A stretch of DNA of 64,000 nt from CAYJLF01 sp964371055 (GTDB lineage Bacteria > Eisenbacteria > RBG-16-71-46 > CAIMUX01): positions 1 through 64,000 of the forward strand of contig CAYJLF010000019.1 in assembly GCA_964371055.1 (NCBI GenBank), read 5' to 3'. The position numbers and the translations under genes were made by a program. Positions 63,063 to 64,000 of this stretch are shown piece by piece. How positions within the stretch are numbered: the stretch's first letter is position 1; the number at the start of each line of letters is the position of its first letter. A model generated the notes under the pieces. That model searched no databases. It was not told the origin of the DNA and was given only the letters and a program-made list of their open reading frames with translations.

Positions 63063-63179
63063 GATCCTGACTCGATAACAGAAGGGTGGCCGCCGGTGAG
63101 CGCGCCGCTCCCCTGGGATCCCCCGGCCTGCCGTACCGGGTGACGACGCAAACGCCGAAACCACCCATGGAGGCTCGCG
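63063..63179 (+). promoter_or_regulatory. Structured 5' leader of hppA
   Basis: The leader has an outer inverted repeat GGGTGG (63084-63089) and CCACCC (63161-63166). Inside are two hairpins, GAGCG/CGCTC (63098-63110) and CCCGG/CCGGG (63122-63140), and an A-rich single-stranded joining stretch (63142-63160). The 3' outer arm ends 2 bases before the ribosome site GGAGG (63169-63173). It looks like a cis-regulatory RNA but matches no class I can name with confidence. Confidence 0.4.
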
Positions 63180-64000
63180 ATGACGGTACGACCGCGCCGC
63201 GGCGATCGGGCGCGACGGGACATCTCGTTCCGCCGCCTGGCGCCCGTCCTTCTTCTCCTCCCGATCCTGGTCGGGGGGATCTTCCTGGCCCGCTCCGCCC
63301 CCGCGCAGCCTGCGCCGGACGGGACGATCGCTCCGAACGCCGCCGCGACGACGGCGCCGGCGGTGCATCACGGCGGGGAAGCGAATCTCGTCCTGCCCGA
63401 CCTCGGCGCGGTGCGCTTCATCGGGATGACCGGGCAGACCCTCCTCACCTTCGGCCTTCTGGCCAGCCTGCTGGGACTGGTCTTCGGGCTCGTGATCTAC
63501 CGTCAGATCAAGAAACTGCCGGTCCATCGCTCGATGCGCGAGATCGGCGATCTGATCTACGAGACGTGCAAGACCTACCTCCTGACGCAGGGGCGCTTCC
63601 TCCTCATCCTCTGGGCCTTCATCGGCGCGATCATCCTGCTCTACTACGGGATCCTCCAGCACTTCCCCGTGCAGAAACTCCTCGTCATCCTGGTCTTCAG
63701 CCTGATCGGGATCGCCGGCAGCTACGCCGTGGCCTGGTTCGGCATCCGGATCAACACGCTGGCCAACGCGCGGACCGCGTTCGCCAGCCTGACCGGCAAG
63801 CCGTTCCAGCTCCACGCCATTCCGCTGCGTGCCGGGATGAGCATCGGGATGGCGCTCATCTCGGTCGAGCTGCTCATCATGCTCTTCATCCTCCTGTTCG
63901 TGCCGCGCGACTACGCCGGCCCCTGCTTCATCGGCTTCGCCATCGGCGAGTCGCTCGGGGCGGCGGCGCTCAGGATCGCCGGCGGCATCTTCACCAAGAT
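63180..64000 (+). CDS. hppA: Membrane pyrophosphatase, truncated by window
   Basis: First 273 codons of a membrane-bound H+/Na+-translocating pyrophosphatase; the gene runs past the window end. A long N-terminal extension with a signal-like helix (RRLAPVLLLLPILVGGIFLA) is followed by the family segments FGIRINTLANARTAFASLTG, AIPLRAGMSIGM and FIGFAIGESLGAAALRIAGG. ATG 63180 has GGAGG 6 bases upstream. It couples pyrophosphate hydrolysis to ion pumping, energy-sparing in anaerobes. K+ dependence cannot be judged because the diagnostic region is missing. Confidence 0.93.
   Translation, partial: MTVRPRRGDRARRDISFRRLAPVLLLLPILVGGIFLARSAPAQPAPDGTIAPNAAATTAPAVHHGGEANLVLPDLGAVRFIGMTGQTLLTFGLLASLLGLVFGLVIYRQIKKLPVHRSMREIGDLIYETCKTYLLTQGRFLLILWAFIGAIILLYYGILQHFPVQKLLVILVFSLIGIAGSYAVAWFGIRINTLANARTAFASLTGKPFQLHAIPLRAGMSIGMALISVELLIMLFILLFVPRDYAGPCFIGFAIGESLGAAALRIAGGIFTK

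Noticed and set aside
63063..63179. c-di-GMP-I (GEMM) riboswitch call for the hppA leader
   Set aside because: A GACGCAAA-like string is present, but the order of conserved elements does not fit the GEMM layout, so only an unclassified structured leader is claimed.
1..64000. Insertion sequences, CRISPR arrays, prophage and toxin-antitoxin loci
   Set aside because: No transposase, integrase, spaced direct repeats, phage genes or small paired toxin-antitoxin genes were seen on either strand.

Overview
The window is a gene-dense, roughly two-thirds G+C stretch of a bacterial chromosome. The organism has a Gram-negative envelope: Mla/MCE lipid transport, a TamA/TamB pair, a TonB-dependent receptor and an outer-membrane beta-barrel-like protein. 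Its energy genes are anaerobic in style: a [NiFe] hydrogenase joined to Hdr/Qmo-like electron carriers, a complete hypABCDEF set and a membrane pyrophosphatase. CarAB carry CAD-like sequence signatures. Together these suggest an H2-metabolising anaerobe or facultative anaerobe from an uncultivated FCB-like lineage (Eisenbacteria, Krumholzibacteriota or Gemmatimonadota-like). This placement is inference with low confidence. I see no rRNA, tRNA, CRISPR array, transposase or prophage. The first ~110 bases are homopolymer-rich and look like a contig edge.

Layout. 110-2106 (minus): a DUF1858/DUF2249 protein and a DUF438-hemerythrin-PAS protein, with an FNR-like box upstream. 2464-6625 (plus): mlaE-mlaF-mlaD and a DUF4403 protein. 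6641-9319 (plus): a P-type cation ATPase. 9341-15452 (minus): hypABCDEF, tightly coupled. 15637-16577 (plus): a small zinc-ribbon protein behind a near-consensus promoter, and a methyltransferase-like protein. 16614-24720 (minus): the central operon, two HdrA-like flavoproteins, a QmoC-like HdrC-cytochrome b fusion, MvhD, the hydrogenase small and large subunits and their maturation protease. 24987-26897 (minus): a membrane histidine kinase. 27129-31411 (plus): carAB. 31396-40208 (minus): uvrD/pcrA, a LarA-like protein, purD, purE, a TonB receptor and a methyltransferase. 40294-61338 (minus): ppiC lipoprotein, recJ, relA/spoT, a beta-barrel-like protein, dtd, maf and mtnA, then rplM-rpsI-rpsB-tsf-pyrH-frr-uppS-cdsA-dxr-tamA-like-tamB. 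61466-63019 (plus): an RlmD-family rRNA methyltransferase. 63180 to the window end: hppA, truncated, behind a strong promoter and a structured leader.

How it fits together. The hyp proteins build the Fe(CN)2CO and Ni centre of the hydrogenase encoded next door, and the protease gene ends the structural operon. No HdrB (CCG-domain) protein is present. HdrC is instead fused to a cytochrome b-like membrane domain, and the two HdrA paralogues carry complementary subsets of the usual Fe-S modules. This suggests a hydrogenase wired to a Qmo-type membrane complex, probably exchanging electrons between H2, a flavin/ferredoxin-like carrier and quinone. This module is the most interesting system in the window.
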